Source of the DNA: Paenibacillus pectinilyticus
Lineage (GTDB): Bacteria > Bacillota > Bacilli > Paenibacillales > NBRC-103111
NCBI RefSeq assembly: GCF_001700435.1
Contig: NZ_LYPC01000027.1
Location: 798,433-862,432 of the forward strand
Length of the DNA: 64,000 nt
Reading direction: 5' to 3'
Below the pieces are notes generated by a model. The model had not been told where the DNA came from. It searched no databases and saw only the letters and a program-made list of their open reading frames with translations. A program made the position numbers and the translations under genes. How positions within the stretch are numbered: position 1 is the stretch's first letter; every line of letters starts with the position of its first letter. Below are positions 1 to 9,913 of this stretch, piece after piece.

Positions 1-171
1 CATGAAGCCACTGCGCAAGGAAGTTATGGGTTTTTTTGTGCTGAATAAGCGATGTGAAGCAGTTAGTGGAACAGGCTAAATTTGCACTGTAAAGTTTATG
101 TTTGGCTCATGGCGGCTTCAGGCGTATAGATTTATGATACATGTATACCAAATGAAGAGAGGTAAACGGCT
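1..171. other. Upstream intergenic region, possibly with tail of a preceding gene
   Basis: A forward frame open from base 2 ends with TAA at 77-79 and could be the last 25 codons of a gene lying to the left. Nothing in those residues identifies it, so this is only a possibility. The rest is AT-rich leader for the transporter genes that follow. It contains the candidate promoter listed at 102-130 and a GAGAGG ribosome binding site about ten bases before the ATG at 172. Confidence 0.3.
102..130 (+). promoter_or_regulatory. Candidate sigma-A promoter for the first transporter operon
   Basis: TTGGCT at 102-107 and TATAGA at 125-130 are separated by 17 bp. Each matches the vegetative consensus at four of six positions. 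The site lies 41 bp before the ATG at 172. It is a pattern match only. Confidence 0.3.
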
Positions 172-1140
172 ATGAAAACTATGACTGTCACGAAGCCTGC
201 CCGCTCTGTTGTCCTGAGAAAAAATGGCGTACTGAGGGAGCTGATTCGTCACCGTACGCTGCTGCTCATGTTCCTTCCTGTGGCAACGCTGCTTCTACTG
301 TTTAATTACTTGCCATTGGCCGGGCTGGTCATCGCCTTCAAAAATTTTGATTTCTCGAAAGGTATTTTCGGAAGCGATTGGATGCATCCTTGGTATGAAA
401 ACTTCAACTACTTGTTGTCTTCGTCCTTGGCCTTCCGGGCTGTCCGCAACACGATCCTGCTCAATCTGTTGTTCATTGCTGTCGGTCTAATTTTCGAAGT
501 GGGGCTTGCGCTGATGCTCAACGAGCTGAGGAGTAAATATTTCAAAAGCATTGCGCAGTCCCTTACGTTTCTGCCATTTTTTATCTCATGGATTGTCGTC
601 GGCGTGTTCACGTACAATCTGCTGAATTTCGAGAGCGGAGCTGTTAACCGGGTTCTGGAGGCGATGGGCTTTGACCCAATCAACTTCTATAGCGCACCGG
701 CTTTATGGCCAATCATCCTTACAATCGTCATTCGTTGGAAAGTAACTGGTTACGGTACGATTATTTATTTGGCAGCACTGACATCGATTGACAACTCTTA
801 TTATGAGGCAGCAGCGATTGACGGCGCATCGCGTTGGCAGCAAATTCGTTATATCAGCATTCCGATGCTAAAACCAACCATCCTGATTCTCACGCTGCTA
901 GCCGTTGGTAGAATCATGAACGCCGATTTCGGTATGTTCTACGCGATGGTGGGAGACGCTTCACTGCTCTATCCGACAACGGATGTTATCGATACCTTGG
1001 TGTACCGAAGCCTTCGCAAATCAGGCGATATCGGCATGGCATCAGCTGCGGGCTTCCTACAATCGGTCGTCGCATTCGTACTCGTATTGAGCAGCAACTA
1101 TGCAGCGCGCAAGGTAGATAAGGACTCGGCTATATTCTAA
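172..1140 (+). CDS. LplB-type carbohydrate ABC transporter permease
   Basis: This is an inner-membrane permease of the CUT1 sugar ABC family, subgroup LplB/YtcP partner. Its 322 residues begin with a cationic N-terminus and the phrase FLPVATLLLLFNYLPLAG around residues 35-55, typical of LplB. About six hydrophobic segments follow. The cytoplasmic EAA loop, which contacts the ATPase, reads EAAAIDGASRWQQ near residues 207-219. The gene opens an apparent three-gene operon with a second permease 30 bp downstream and a binding lipoprotein after that. No ATPase is encoded here, which is usual for these importers because they share a common MsmX-type ATPase. The substrate cannot be read from the sequence, but the downstream surface protein and sugar-acid enzymes suggest plant oligosaccharides. 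Confidence 0.88.
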   Translation: MKTMTVTKPARSVVLRKNGVLRELIRHRTLLLMFLPVATLLLLFNYLPLAGLVIAFKNFDFSKGIFGSDWMHPWYENFNYLLSSSLAFRAVRNTILLNLLFIAVGLIFEVGLALMLNELRSKYFKSIAQSLTFLPFFISWIVVGVFTYNLLNFESGAVNRVLEAMGFDPINFYSAPALWPIILTIVIRWKVTGYGTIIYLAALTSIDNSYYEAAAIDGASRWQQIRYISIPMLKPTILILTLLAVGRIMNADFGMFYAMVGDASLLYPTTDVIDTLVYRSLRKSGDIGMASAAGFLQSVVAFVLVLSSNYAARKVDKDSAIF

Positions 1141-1170
1141 AAGCTAGCGAGCAAGGAGGTAGAAAGTGGT

Positions 1171-2055
1171 ATGCAGGTGAGAAAATTTTCATTCCAGCAA
1201 AGTCTGATTATCGTAGGGATTGCTCTGTTTAGTTTATCATGCTTATTCCCTTTCATCATGGTCATTTCAGGCTCATTGAGTACGGAACGTGATATTGTGC
1301 AATTCGGATATCGGCTAATCCCCAAACATGTGACTTTGGATTCCTATCGTATTCTATTTCTCGGCTCAAATCGAATTGTGAACGCTTACGGCATTAGCAT
1401 TCTGGTTACAGTGGTCGGCACAGTCCTATCCTTGCTTGTCACGAGTATGGGAGCCTATGTCATGGCAAGAAGATCGTTCAAATACCGTAACATTCTATCG
1501 GTCTATGTCATTATTACGATGTTGTTTAACGGTGGGCTAGTTCCGTGGTACATCATTTGTGTGAGATATCTGGACCTAAAGGATACCCTATGGGCGCTCA
1601 TCCTGCCACCGCTTGCCAATGCGTTTAATTTGTTCCTAATGCGCAATTTTATGTTATCAATTCCGGAGGATTTACATGAATCCGCTAAGATGGACGGCGC
1701 AGGCGAGTTCCGGATATTTTCTCAACTGATTATACCGCTCTCAACGCCGGTACTGGCAACCATAGGATTGTTCGTAGCACTAGGTTATTGGAATGATTGG
1801 TTTCTTGGGCTGATGTTTGTTGATAAGCAGGAGCTTCAACCCCTGCAACTCCTATTGCGAACACTCATTTCTAATGTGGATTTTCTCAAAAGTTCCAGCA
1901 ACGCTGCGGCGATGCAGCGAATTTCCGCACAAATTCCGTCGGAGTCGATCAAAATGGCTCTAACGATCGTGACGATCGGTCCCATCGTATTCTTGTACCC
2001 TTTCTTACAGCGTTACTTCGTCAAAGGCTTGATGGTTGGTGCTGTAAAGGGTTGA
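1171..2055 (+). CDS. YtcP/AraQ-type carbohydrate ABC transporter permease
   Basis: The second permease of the sugar importer has 294 residues. It has a hydrophobic N-terminal segment, a short periplasmic loop starting SGSLSTERDI, further membrane segments and an EAA-type loop (ESAKMDGAGEFR) near residues 171-182. It ends in FVKGLMVGAVKG, the characteristic C-terminus of this subfamily. A strong AAGGAGG lies about eleven bases before the ATG at 1171, and the gap to the upstream permease is only 30 bp. It should form a heterodimer with the product of 172-1140 and deliver sugar captured by the lipoprotein at 2135-3706. Confidence 0.88.
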   Translation: MQVRKFSFQQSLIIVGIALFSLSCLFPFIMVISGSLSTERDIVQFGYRLIPKHVTLDSYRILFLGSNRIVNAYGISILVTVVGTVLSLLVTSMGAYVMARRSFKYRNILSVYVIITMLFNGGLVPWYIICVRYLDLKDTLWALILPPLANAFNLFLMRNFMLSIPEDLHESAKMDGAGEFRIFSQLIIPLSTPVLATIGLFVALGYWNDWFLGLMFVDKQELQPLQLLLRTLISNVDFLKSSSNAAAMQRISAQIPSESIKMALTIVTIGPIVFLYPFLQRYFVKGLMVGAVKG

Positions 2056-2074
2056 AACGAGTTCTTGTATGGCT

Positions 2075-2103
2075 ATAACAGCTCTGGCTGTGTAGTATAT
2101 AAT
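2075..2103 (+). promoter_or_regulatory. Candidate internal promoter before the solute-binding protein
   Basis: ATAACA at 2075-2080 and a perfect TATAAT at 2098-2103 are spaced 17 bp apart. The spacer contains the short inverted repeat ACAGC-tctg-GCTGT at 2078-2091. An extra promoter would let the binding lipoprotein be made in excess over the permeases, a common arrangement. It is a pattern match only. Confidence 0.45.
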
Positions 2104-2134
2104 CAAATCAAATTGATTCAGGGGAGATGTCCGA

Positions 2135-3706
2135 ATGCAACGAGGAAAAAGAAAGCTGATGATGACGGTTGCGCTTACGATGCTAGTTGGTTCTGCGTTG
2201 GCAGGATGCAGCGGGGATAAAGAAGCGGAGCAGCCAAGCAGCAAGGCGACTTCTACGGGGACCGAAAAGGGGACAGCAACGCCTTCGGCGACGGAGAGCA
2301 AGGAAGAAGAAGTAACGCTGAAGCTGTACTTCGGTGGCGATAAGAAAGCAGCTACGGACGAGGTATGGAGCAAAATCAGTGAATATGTAAAGTCAAAAGG
2401 TCTAAATGTCAAATTTAATGTGAATTTCATACCATTTGGTGACTTCAAGGAAAAAATGCTAGTTATGGCTGCGTCAGGCGACAGCTGGGATATGAACTTT
2501 GACGGCGATTGGTTATCTTACAAGCAGATGGCGGCTAAAGGCTCATACATGACGCTGAATGATTTGCTTCCGAAGTATGCACCGACGCTTTACAAGAAAT
2601 ATCAAGATCAAGGAACGTTGTCTGCAGCGACAGTAAACGGCAACATTGTCGGTCTCCCTTGGACGATGCGTATGAACGAGCGCAAATTCATTGGCTGGCG
2701 TTCTGACCTTACCAAGAAAGCTGGCATTGATATCGCCCCGGATTCGATTAAAACGATTGAAGACATCGACGGCTTGCTGCGTAAGCTGAAACAAGCGTAT
2801 CCGAATGAGAAGCTGTCTCGCACAACGCCGCTGTCCCTCGAGATGATTCGCGATGAGTGGGTCGATCTGAACTTTCACGGGCTGGGCTTTTATTTGAAGG
2901 ATCCAAAACTTACCGTGATGCCTGTGGAGACACAGCCATTCTTCAAAGAATCGGCGATTCTGGCCAAAAAGTGGTATGACGATAAGCTGATCAATCGCGA
3001 TGCGATGATCGACAAAGAGGGTGCTGAAGCTCAGTGGCGCAACGGTAAGCTATTATTCACAATTACATCTCACGAATGGGCGAACGCTGACCCAGGATTT
3101 ACAGATCCGTCATATAAGCAGGATATGTCGGAGGCGTATCCTGATAAAAAATTCGTAAACCGGACAGCTTTAGCTAACGTTGTCGCAATCAACCGTAATT
3201 CTAAGCATCCGGATCGCGTGCTTCGTTTGCTGGAAATGTTTGAGAAGGATAAAACACTGTATGACTTGCTTCAGTACGGAATCGAAGGCAAGACGTATGT
3301 CTTGAATGGCGAAACGGCCGAATATCCGCAAGGTATGCAGTCTTCGACGAGTAACTACATGGAATGGGGCGGCCAATGGGCGTTCTGGAAGCCGCAATTC
3401 ATGCGTCCGACGCAGACCTATAGTAAAGACTTCTGGGTGAAAGAAGCTGAATTTGCCAGCCAGCCTAACAATGTGAACTCTCCGATTGATGGACTGTTCA
3501 TTGCGGAAGATTCGATGAAGAGCGAGCTCGCTAAGCGCGATCAAGTATCGGATGAAAGCAGCAAACCGATCGAATACGGTGTCGTTAAAGATGTAGACAA
3601 AGCTGTGGCTGATTACATTCAGGCACAAAAAAATAACGGTCTGGATAAAATCATTCAAGAAACGCAAAAACAAATCGACGCCTATCTGGCAACACAGAAA
3701 AAATAA
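2135..3706 (+). CDS. Extracellular sugar-binding lipoprotein of ABC importer
   Basis: This 523-residue solute-binding lipoprotein partners the two permeases upstream. The signal peptide ends in the lipobox GSALAGC near residues 19-25, so the mature protein should be lipid-anchored on the outer face of the membrane. A Ser/Thr/Lys/Glu-rich linker follows. The body has the LipO/YtcQ-type fold, with the phrases MNFDGDWLSYKQMA, LNDLLPKYAPTLYKKY and a C-terminal helix-rich lobe (IDGLFIAEDSMKSE). The start is set by AGGGGAG eight bases before ATG 2135. The terminator at 3715-3752 ends the operon. The ligand is unknown. Confidence 0.85.
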   Translation: MQRGKRKLMMTVALTMLVGSALAGCSGDKEAEQPSSKATSTGTEKGTATPSATESKEEEVTLKLYFGGDKKAATDEVWSKISEYVKSKGLNVKFNVNFIPFGDFKEKMLVMAASGDSWDMNFDGDWLSYKQMAAKGSYMTLNDLLPKYAPTLYKKYQDQGTLSAATVNGNIVGLPWTMRMNERKFIGWRSDLTKKAGIDIAPDSIKTIEDIDGLLRKLKQAYPNEKLSRTTPLSLEMIRDEWVDLNFHGLGFYLKDPKLTVMPVETQPFFKESAILAKKWYDDKLINRDAMIDKEGAEAQWRNGKLLFTITSHEWANADPGFTDPSYKQDMSEAYPDKKFVNRTALANVVAINRNSKHPDRVLRLLEMFEKDKTLYDLLQYGIEGKTYVLNGETAEYPQGMQSSTSNYMEWGGQWAFWKPQFMRPTQTYSKDFWVKEAEFASQPNNVNSPIDGLFIAEDSMKSELAKRDQVSDESSKPIEYGVVKDVDKAVADYIQAQKNNGLDKIIQETQKQIDAYLATQKK

Positions 3707-3714
3707 CTAGCAGA

Positions 3715-3752
3715 GAGAAGCCAGTCTTACAGCAAGATTGGCTTCTCTTTTT
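3715..3752 (+). terminator. Rho-independent terminator after the sugar-binding protein
   Basis: A 14-bp stem, GAGAAGCCAGTCTT paired with AAGATTGGCTTCTC (one G-T pair), has a five-base loop and is followed by TTTTTG. Confidence 0.9.
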
Positions 3753-3789
3753 GTTGTCAATGCAAGCAAAATCAAAGGAGGAAGTGAAT

Positions 3790-6700
3790 TTGCATATCAT
3801 TAGATTTGGAACCTTTCGTCATCTGTTAACGCGTGTTCTAGTTGCTCTTTTACTATTTTCGGCGCTGCCTGCAGGTGCACTGGTAGCGAAGGCGAATACG
3901 GACAATGTGAATGTTGTTCTTGGTCCAGAACCTGTAAACAATGGCATAATTCCACGAGCGGGAGATAGTGCGGAAGGCTTGCAAACGGGTACGGTCGCGG
4001 GCAACACGTACTGGCAGACAGGCAAGGCAGCTAACGGATCGGAAACTTACTATTTCTACATGGATGTGGATGACAGCTATTTACACAACAATACGGATAA
4101 TAACGTTCAGATGACGGTGCAATATTACGACGAAGGCAACGGGCACATTGTACTGCAATACGATGCGGCGACCGCCTCATTTAATGATGCGCCTCTCTTT
4201 ACGTATACGGATACGAAAACTTGGAAAACGCAAACATTCCAGCTGAGTGATGCTTTCATGGGGAATCGGACGAATGGTGCGGATTTCCGAATAGGTGTGG
4301 AGGGGGCCGGTGCCAGCGGTGCGACGAATGCTCCGTTGAAGCTGGCTAGCATCACGGTAACGAAGACACCAAAGGTTCATGCTGCTGATGATGTTGCCAT
4401 CACGCTGGGCGCTACGCCCGTAGAGCGAGGCATCACTGCGCGTGCCGGAGATAACGAATCTGGCCTGCTCACGGGAGAGCTAGATGGCAAGGGCTATTGG
4501 CGCACGAACAGCGCTGCGCCTGGTGATCGTACCCTGTACCTTTACATGAATGTTCAGGATGCATATCTGTATGATAATTCGGATCAGGATGTTTATGTAA
4601 CCGTGGAATATTATGATAGTGATAACGGTGACCTCGTACTGCAGTATGATGCGTTATCGGATTCGTTCAAGAGTGCACCACTTTTCTCTTATCAGAATAC
4701 GAAGCAGTGGAAGACACGCACCTTTAAATTAACCGACGCTAAGTTTGCCAATCGAGCCAATGGCGGGGATTTTCGCATAGGTGTCAGCGGAGGTGGAGCA
4801 AAGGCTGATAACGCTGATTTGTATGTTGCCTCTGTAAGCGTTCTCAAAGTCCCTAAACCGATAAGCGCGCCATCGCAGGCCAAAGTAATCAATACGGCGT
4901 ATGCGACGCCGGATGTCGTTATTGCTGATTTCAATGTGGCTGATTTCGGAGCTGTGGGAGATGGAATCAAGGATGATACCCGTGCCATTCAGGATGCATT
5001 GGATGCCGCAGGGAGTCATGGCGGTGGCGTTGTCTTCGCACCCGTGGGTCACTACAAGTTAACTGGTACACTGCTCGTACCGACCGGCGTTACGCTGCGA
5101 GGCGATTGGGAGAGCCCAGATAGCGTTAACGGCAAGGTGAACGGGACTGTCCTCGATGCTTATGCAGGGCGTGGAGACGAGAACGGAACGAGCTTGATTC
5201 AGCTCCAGCAATCAAGCGGTATTACCCATTTATCAATCTGGTACCCGGAACAGTCGTTGGAGCAGCTTACTGCGTACCCATGGACGATTGAACAGCTGAC
5301 AGGCGATAATGCGACCGTAAGCAGCGTGACGCTGGTTAATAGTTATAACGGTGTCAAGATCGGTCCTGTTTGGAATGAACTGCATTACGTACATGATCTG
5401 TTCGGTACGGTGCTGAAAACAGGTGTTTTCCTCGATTTTACGACGGATATTGGAAGAATTGAACATGTTCGTCTGTCTCCTTCCTATTGGGCGCAATCGG
5501 GGTTGCCTGGAGCGCCTGCCCAACCGGCGTTGTTTGGTTATATGACGACGCATACGGAAGGAATTGTGATGGGGCGCTCCGATTGGGAGTATATGTCGGA
5601 TATCGGAATCTCGGGGTTCAAGACAGGTATGCGGATCACGACCCGTACAGGTTCATTGGAAACAGCCAATGCGCAGTTGTATAAAATCAATATTACGGAT
5701 TGCAATGTTGCACTTAAAATTGAAGGCGTTAACGATTATGGCCTTCTTGTAACAGATAGTACCTTCAAGGCGAATGTAGGCGCAGATGCGAAGGCAGTTT
5801 ATGCGACGCAAGGCTTTCATTCCATCGTGCAGTTCAATAAGGTCACACTGGCGAGCGAAGCGGCAAGTGCCGTCGTGAGTGAGGGCAGCGGTGTGTTGTC
5901 CTTTGAGAACAGCTCGTTCGAGAACTGGGGTAATCAGGCTGGTGGTTTTGCGCTTGCGGTTGACAGCGGGTCTATTATTTTGGGCCAAGTAATATTCCAG
6001 AAGCCGGACCATCATGTTCTGATGAAGGAAAATGTTCAGGCTTTGAACGCTGTAAATTCAGGCTATCAAGGCGAGCTTAAAGTCGAAAACCAAAGCGCCC
6101 TTGCTGAGTTGAATGTCCGTAAGGACGAGAGCTACGTGTTGGAGACCTTGCCGGAGGTGGCGAGCTTGGATCGTGCAGTGCTGCCTAAACCTGCAACAGC
6201 GCAATTGTTCGATGTTACTGCTGCGCCATATGCGGCAGATGCTAGCGGTCGTACGGATGTCTCCGCTGTGATTCAGCAGGCATTGACAGATGCTGGAGAA
6301 GCAGGCGGCGGAACGGTTTACTTGCCAGCGGGAATCTATCGAGCGGATAGTCGCTTGACTGTGCCAAGTGGCGTTGAGCTGCGGGGTTCCTGGGATGTGC
6401 CGCATCATACGATTGGCGGCGGAACAGTATTATTTACCAACTATGGGCTAAATCAGTCGAATGGTGATGCTTTCATTACGTTGGAAGCTTCGGCAGGGAT
6501 CAAAGGTCTATCGGTTTATTACGACCAACAAAACTATATTGATGTGAAGCCATATGCCTGGACGGTTCAGGGCAAAGGCCACGATGTATACGCGATTAAC
6601 ACAACGTTGATCAATCCTTATCAGGGCATTGATTTTGGCAGCTACGACACAAGCGGCCATTATATCGACTACGTGGCAGGCTCGCCGTTAAAAGAAGGTA

Positions 6701-9690
6701 TTTATGTCGGCGGCGGCTCGAGCAGCGGATGGGTTCGCAATGTTCAGTTTAATCCCCACTACTATGGAAGGAATAACTATCCGAATCACCCTGAGGGTAA
6801 CAATGGGGACGTCGTGTGGAACTACCAGAAGGAGCATCTCGATGCTTTCCGCATCGGTCATGCGACGGGTGAAACTATTTTTAATACGTTCGTCTATGGC
6901 TCGCAATACGGGATTCACTTCGTCGGTCAGAATGGCAGCGGCGCTGAAGCCATCATTATTGGGCATGGTACAGATGGCAGCAAAAAGGGGGCCTTCATCG
7001 AACAAGCCGGTCCCATGGGCTTGTCCATGATGAATACCGAACTGGTCTCGCTAAGCACCTCGGATAAAGTGTATGTAACGGTAGGTCCGGAATTCACATC
7101 CAAGCTGTCGATGTTCAATTCCTCGATGTGGGGTGACACGACACGTTCCTTCGATATCGATGCGGGCGACGTTCATATCCAGCAAAGTAATTTGACTGTG
7201 TCTGGAGAGCGTGGCGTTCAAGCGATGGGCGGTAATATCCACTTGTACAACTCTTACTTCCAACAGCCTCACACCATGCATGTTTACACTGGACCTGAGA
7301 TAAATCACATGGATATTTCCAATAACCTCTTCAAGGGCGGTATGCAGATGCAAAACAACGCTGGCTCTAAAGTGACGGGAACAAACCTTGTGCCTGTCTC
7401 GCTGGAGCTGAGCAGAGGTGCTTTCGATGCGACTCATCCTGAACAGACGAAGACGGTATTAACACTTACCAATCGAACGTCGACTGAGCCAATCCGTGGA
7501 CAAATTGAACTTCTTCAGCCAGCTTCCTACGGAAGCACGGTAAAGCCGATTCACTTTGGCAATATCGCATTAGGCGCTTCACTGAACGTAGAGATTCCTT
7601 ACTATGTCGGCGACTCGCTAAAATATAAAGTTACTCTTGATACAGGTTTTGTCTACACGGCTTCATTGAAGCTGGGGCAATCTTTCGCAGGTCGTATCGA
7701 TGCGGATCCGGCTGTTCCTTCCATGGAATTGTCTGGCTTTGATCAATATTTCAGCGTGGGCGGGATGTGGAAAGGGATAGACGATCTGAGTGCTAAGTCT
7801 GATGTGCAGTGGGATGACCACAATGTGTATGTAACCGTAATTGCCAGCGACGACCATCATGTACAAAGTTGGTCAGGCGTAGATATTTGGCAGGGGGATA
7901 GCCTTCAGCTTGGCTTTGATCTATCCCGCAAGGATGGTGCTGCAAGCAAGAGTGTGAGCGAACTTGGCTTTGCTTTGAACAATCAAGGACAAGTGACGAA
8001 GTGGAGATGGAGATCGCCGGATGGAAAGGCGAATGGCGCTTTGACTGGTGTGCAGGCAGATATCACCCGGGACGAAGTGACGAAACGGACGACATATCAA
8101 ATCGCGATACCATTCTCTGAATTACTTGGCACAGACAGTACGTTCGATCCTGCAAATCCGATTGGGTTTACATGGCTGCTCAATGAGAATGACGGCGCTG
8201 GACGTGCCGGATTTATGGAATACAATCAAGGCATCGGCACTAGCAAAGATGCGACGTTGTATGGCGACCTTCGCCTGCTTCAAGGCAATTATACCGATCT
8301 GCTGGGAGCTTCCGCAGAGCGTGCTGTTCAGCTGGCACTGGAAACGAAAGACTTCGCACAGTTGGATGGGGCTTGGAACTTCGTGACACTACTGCCTAAG
8401 GGCAGTGTGAAAGAAGATCTGTTGGCGAGGCTGGCGTACCAACCGCAGCCGTCTTCTGGAGCAGCATCGTTACCAACGGTAACCGAACCAGTTCTCAAAG
8501 TAGAAGATGACGGATCGGTCTCAATAACGGGTCAACCAAGTCTTGATTCAGCTTCACAAACGGCAAGTCTGTCTTTGACTCAGACTGTTCTCGATAGAGC
8601 GCTGGCGCAAGCGCAAGCTGGGCAGGACGGTTTCCGTCGCTTAGCGATCCGCCTTTCGGAGGTGGAGCAGACTAAAGGCTATGCAATCGAGCTGCCTGCC
8701 AGTCTGTTCAAAAACAATGATCCAAAGCTGTCCATTACGTTTATTACACCGCAAGGCAGCATGACGGTTACTGGTGCCATGTTTGACGGTGGACAATCGA
8801 CAAGTTTAGGCGAGCGTATTCGCTTGGTCATCCGCGATGCGGACCGAAGCGGTTGGTCAGCAGCTTTGCAGGAGGGGGTCGGTGCGCGACCAGCCGTGGA
8901 TATTACAGTGAAATCGGATGGCAGTCCGCTCAGATGGCGTAACAGCCAGTCACCTGTAACGGTGTCTCTGCCTTATACGCCGACGGATGCCGAGAAACTG
9001 GATAATGAACGTTTGTCGATCCAATATGTGGACGATCAAGGGCATACGACAATTATTAGCAATGGTAAATATAAGGTTGCAACTGGAGAAATGGTGTTTC
9101 AGACCAATCATTTCAGCCAATATGCGGTGGCGTATACTCCAATAGCTTTTGCCGATCTTGTTAACGTTCCATGGGCCGGGCATGCAGTCGAAGTGTTGGC
9201 TGCCAAAGGTATTGTTCAAGGGACATCGGAGGACGAATACACGCCGAATGCTCCAATTAAACGGGGCGACTTTCTGATGATGCTTGTTCATACGATGGGA
9301 TTGACAGGAAGCTATTCTGCGAATTTCCGCGATGTGCAGCCAGGCTCCTACTATGAAGAAGCCATAGGCCTCAGCCGGTCCTTGGGTATTGCCGAGGGCT
9401 CTGGAGACAATCTATTCAATCCGGAGCAATCGATTAGCCGTCAAGATGCTGCTGTGTTCATCGATCGGGCGCTTCGCTTGCTTGACACTTCTTATGGTTC
9501 CTCAAGCAAGGAATCACTGCAAGCTTTCCAAGATGTCGCAGATGTTGCACCATACGCCAAATTCAGCCTTACGGCTATGATAGAAGCTGGTCTACTTGAA
9601 GGCGATGGCAGCCGATTACATCCGTTAGACCGCTTGACGCGCGCTGAATCTGCAGTGATTGCGTATCGTGTCTACCAACGTCAGCCTTAA
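3790..9690 (+). CDS. Giant SLH-anchored surface protein with two pectate-lyase-like beta-helices
   Basis: This 1966-residue exported protein probably binds or degrades a polysaccharide at the cell surface. I place the start at TTG 3790 because AAAGGAGG lies eight bases upstream and a good signal peptide follows; an earlier in-frame TTG at 3751 sits inside a terminator. In order: two homologous modules (about 40-195 and 200-360), a first pectate_lyase_3-type domain opening with DFGAVGDGIKDDTRAIQDAL near 386, a second one from about 807 (GRTDVSAVIQQAL), a bridging beta domain, a CBM9/DOMON-like domain (about 1310-1490), a linker domain, and three SLH repeats from about 1787, 1846 and 1913 to the end. 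Pectate_lyase_3 domains occur in lyases, hydrolases and epimerases, so the reaction is not known. Terminators flank the gene, so it is likely monocistronic. Confidence 0.85.
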   Translation: MHIIRFGTFRHLLTRVLVALLLFSALPAGALVAKANTDNVNVVLGPEPVNNGIIPRAGDSAEGLQTGTVAGNTYWQTGKAANGSETYYFYMDVDDSYLHNNTDNNVQMTVQYYDEGNGHIVLQYDAATASFNDAPLFTYTDTKTWKTQTFQLSDAFMGNRTNGADFRIGVEGAGASGATNAPLKLASITVTKTPKVHAADDVAITLGATPVERGITARAGDNESGLLTGELDGKGYWRTNSAAPGDRTLYLYMNVQDAYLYDNSDQDVYVTVEYYDSDNGDLVLQYDALSDSFKSAPLFSYQNTKQWKTRTFKLTDAKFANRANGGDFRIGVSGGGAKADNADLYVASVSVLKVPKPISAPSQAKVINTAYATPDVVIADFNVADFGAVGDGIKDDTRAIQDALDAAGSHGGGVVFAPVGHYKLTGTLLVPTGVTLRGDWESPDSVNGKVNGTVLDAYAGRGDENGTSLIQLQQSSGITHLSIWYPEQSLEQLTAYPWTIEQLTGDNATVSSVTLVNSYNGVKIGPVWNELHYVHDLFGTVLKTGVFLDFTTDIGRIEHVRLSPSYWAQSGLPGAPAQPALFGYMTTHTEGIVMGRSDWEYMSDIGISGFKTGMRITTRTGSLETANAQLYKINITDCNVALKIEGVNDYGLLVTDSTFKANVGADAKAVYATQGFHSIVQFNKVTLASEAASAVVSEGSGVLSFENSSFENWGNQAGGFALAVDSGSIILGQVIFQKPDHHVLMKENVQALNAVNSGYQGELKVENQSALAELNVRKDESYVLETLPEVASLDRAVLPKPATAQLFDVTAAPYAADASGRTDVSAVIQQALTDAGEAGGGTVYLPAGIYRADSRLTVPSGVELRGSWDVPHHTIGGGTVLFTNYGLNQSNGDAFITLEASAGIKGLSVYYDQQNYIDVKPYAWTVQGKGHDVYAINTTLINPYQGIDFGSYDTSGHYIDYVAGSPLKEGIYVGGGSSSGWVRNVQFNPHYYGRNNYPNHPEGNNGDVVWNYQKEHLDAFRIGHATGETIFNTFVYGSQYGIHFVGQNGSGAEAIIIGHGTDGSKKGAFIEQAGPMGLSMMNTELVSLSTSDKVYVTVGPEFTSKLSMFNSSMWGDTTRSFDIDAGDVHIQQSNLTVSGERGVQAMGGNIHLYNSYFQQPHTMHVYTGPEINHMDISNNLFKGGMQMQNNAGSKVTGTNLVPVSLELSRGAFDATHPEQTKTVLTLTNRTSTEPIRGQIELLQPASYGSTVKPIHFGNIALGASLNVEIPYYVGDSLKYKVTLDTGFVYTASLKLGQSFAGRIDADPAVPSMELSGFDQYFSVGGMWKGIDDLSAKSDVQWDDHNVYVTVIASDDHHVQSWSGVDIWQGDSLQLGFDLSRKDGAASKSVSELGFALNNQGQVTKWRWRSPDGKANGALTGVQADITRDEVTKRTTYQIAIPFSELLGTDSTFDPANPIGFTWLLNENDGAGRAGFMEYNQGIGTSKDATLYGDLRLLQGNYTDLLGASAERAVQLALETKDFAQLDGAWNFVTLLPKGSVKEDLLARLAYQPQPSSGAASLPTVTEPVLKVEDDGSVSITGQPSLDSASQTASLSLTQTVLDRALAQAQAGQDGFRRLAIRLSEVEQTKGYAIELPASLFKNNDPKLSITFITPQGSMTVTGAMFDGGQSTSLGERIRLVIRDADRSGWSAALQEGVGARPAVDITVKSDGSPLRWRNSQSPVTVSLPYTPTDAEKLDNERLSIQYVDDQGHTTIISNGKYKVATGEMVFQTNHFSQYAVAYTPIAFADLVNVPWAGHAVEVLAAKGIVQGTSEDEYTPNAPIKRGDFLMMLVHTMGLTGSYSANFRDVQPGSYYEEAIGLSRSLGIAEGSGDNLFNPEQSISRQDAAVFIDRALRLLDTSYGSSSKESLQAFQDVADVAPYAKFSLTAMIEAGLLEGDGSRLHPLDRLTRAESAVIAYRVYQRQP

Positions 9691-9717
9691 TGATATTGCT
9701 GTGTCACTAGCGTAATC

Positions 9718-9761
9718 AAGGCCGCCTTTCTGCAGCAATCGCTGCGGAGAGACGGCCTTTC
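9718..9761 (+). terminator. Rho-independent terminator after the giant SLH protein
   Basis: A long imperfect stem, AAGGCCGCC...GGCCTTT with several G-T pairs, closes over an AATC loop and ends in a short T run. It lies 28 bp after the stop codon. Confidence 0.7.
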
Positions 9762-9913
9762 TGCTGTTTGATCAAGCTCTTTCGTTCAGAAAGGAAAGAG
9801 GATATAAATTACGACTTTAATTTAGAAATGCCTCATTGGAAGGTGCTCGCTCCCATTTTAGAATGGGAATAGAACTACGATCAAATTCCCATAACAGAAA
9901 TGGACGTGTGTAT

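Noticed and set aside
3170-3673. Long open frame on the minus strand inside the sugar-binding protein gene
   Set aside because: It lies wholly opposite a well-supported gene, its residues match no family, and it has no ribosome binding site. The coding evidence (signal peptide, family motifs) is on the plus strand.
3751-3789. Upstream TTG start for the giant SLH protein
   Set aside because: The codon is in the T run of the preceding terminator and has no ribosome binding site. The TTG at 3790 has AAAGGAGG at ideal spacing and begins a signal peptide.
9850-9900. Hairpin TCCCATT-ttag-AATGGGA before the enolase-family gene as a riboswitch
   Set aside because: A single 7-bp hairpin with no conserved riboswitch core or following terminator is not enough. 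It may simply be leader structure.
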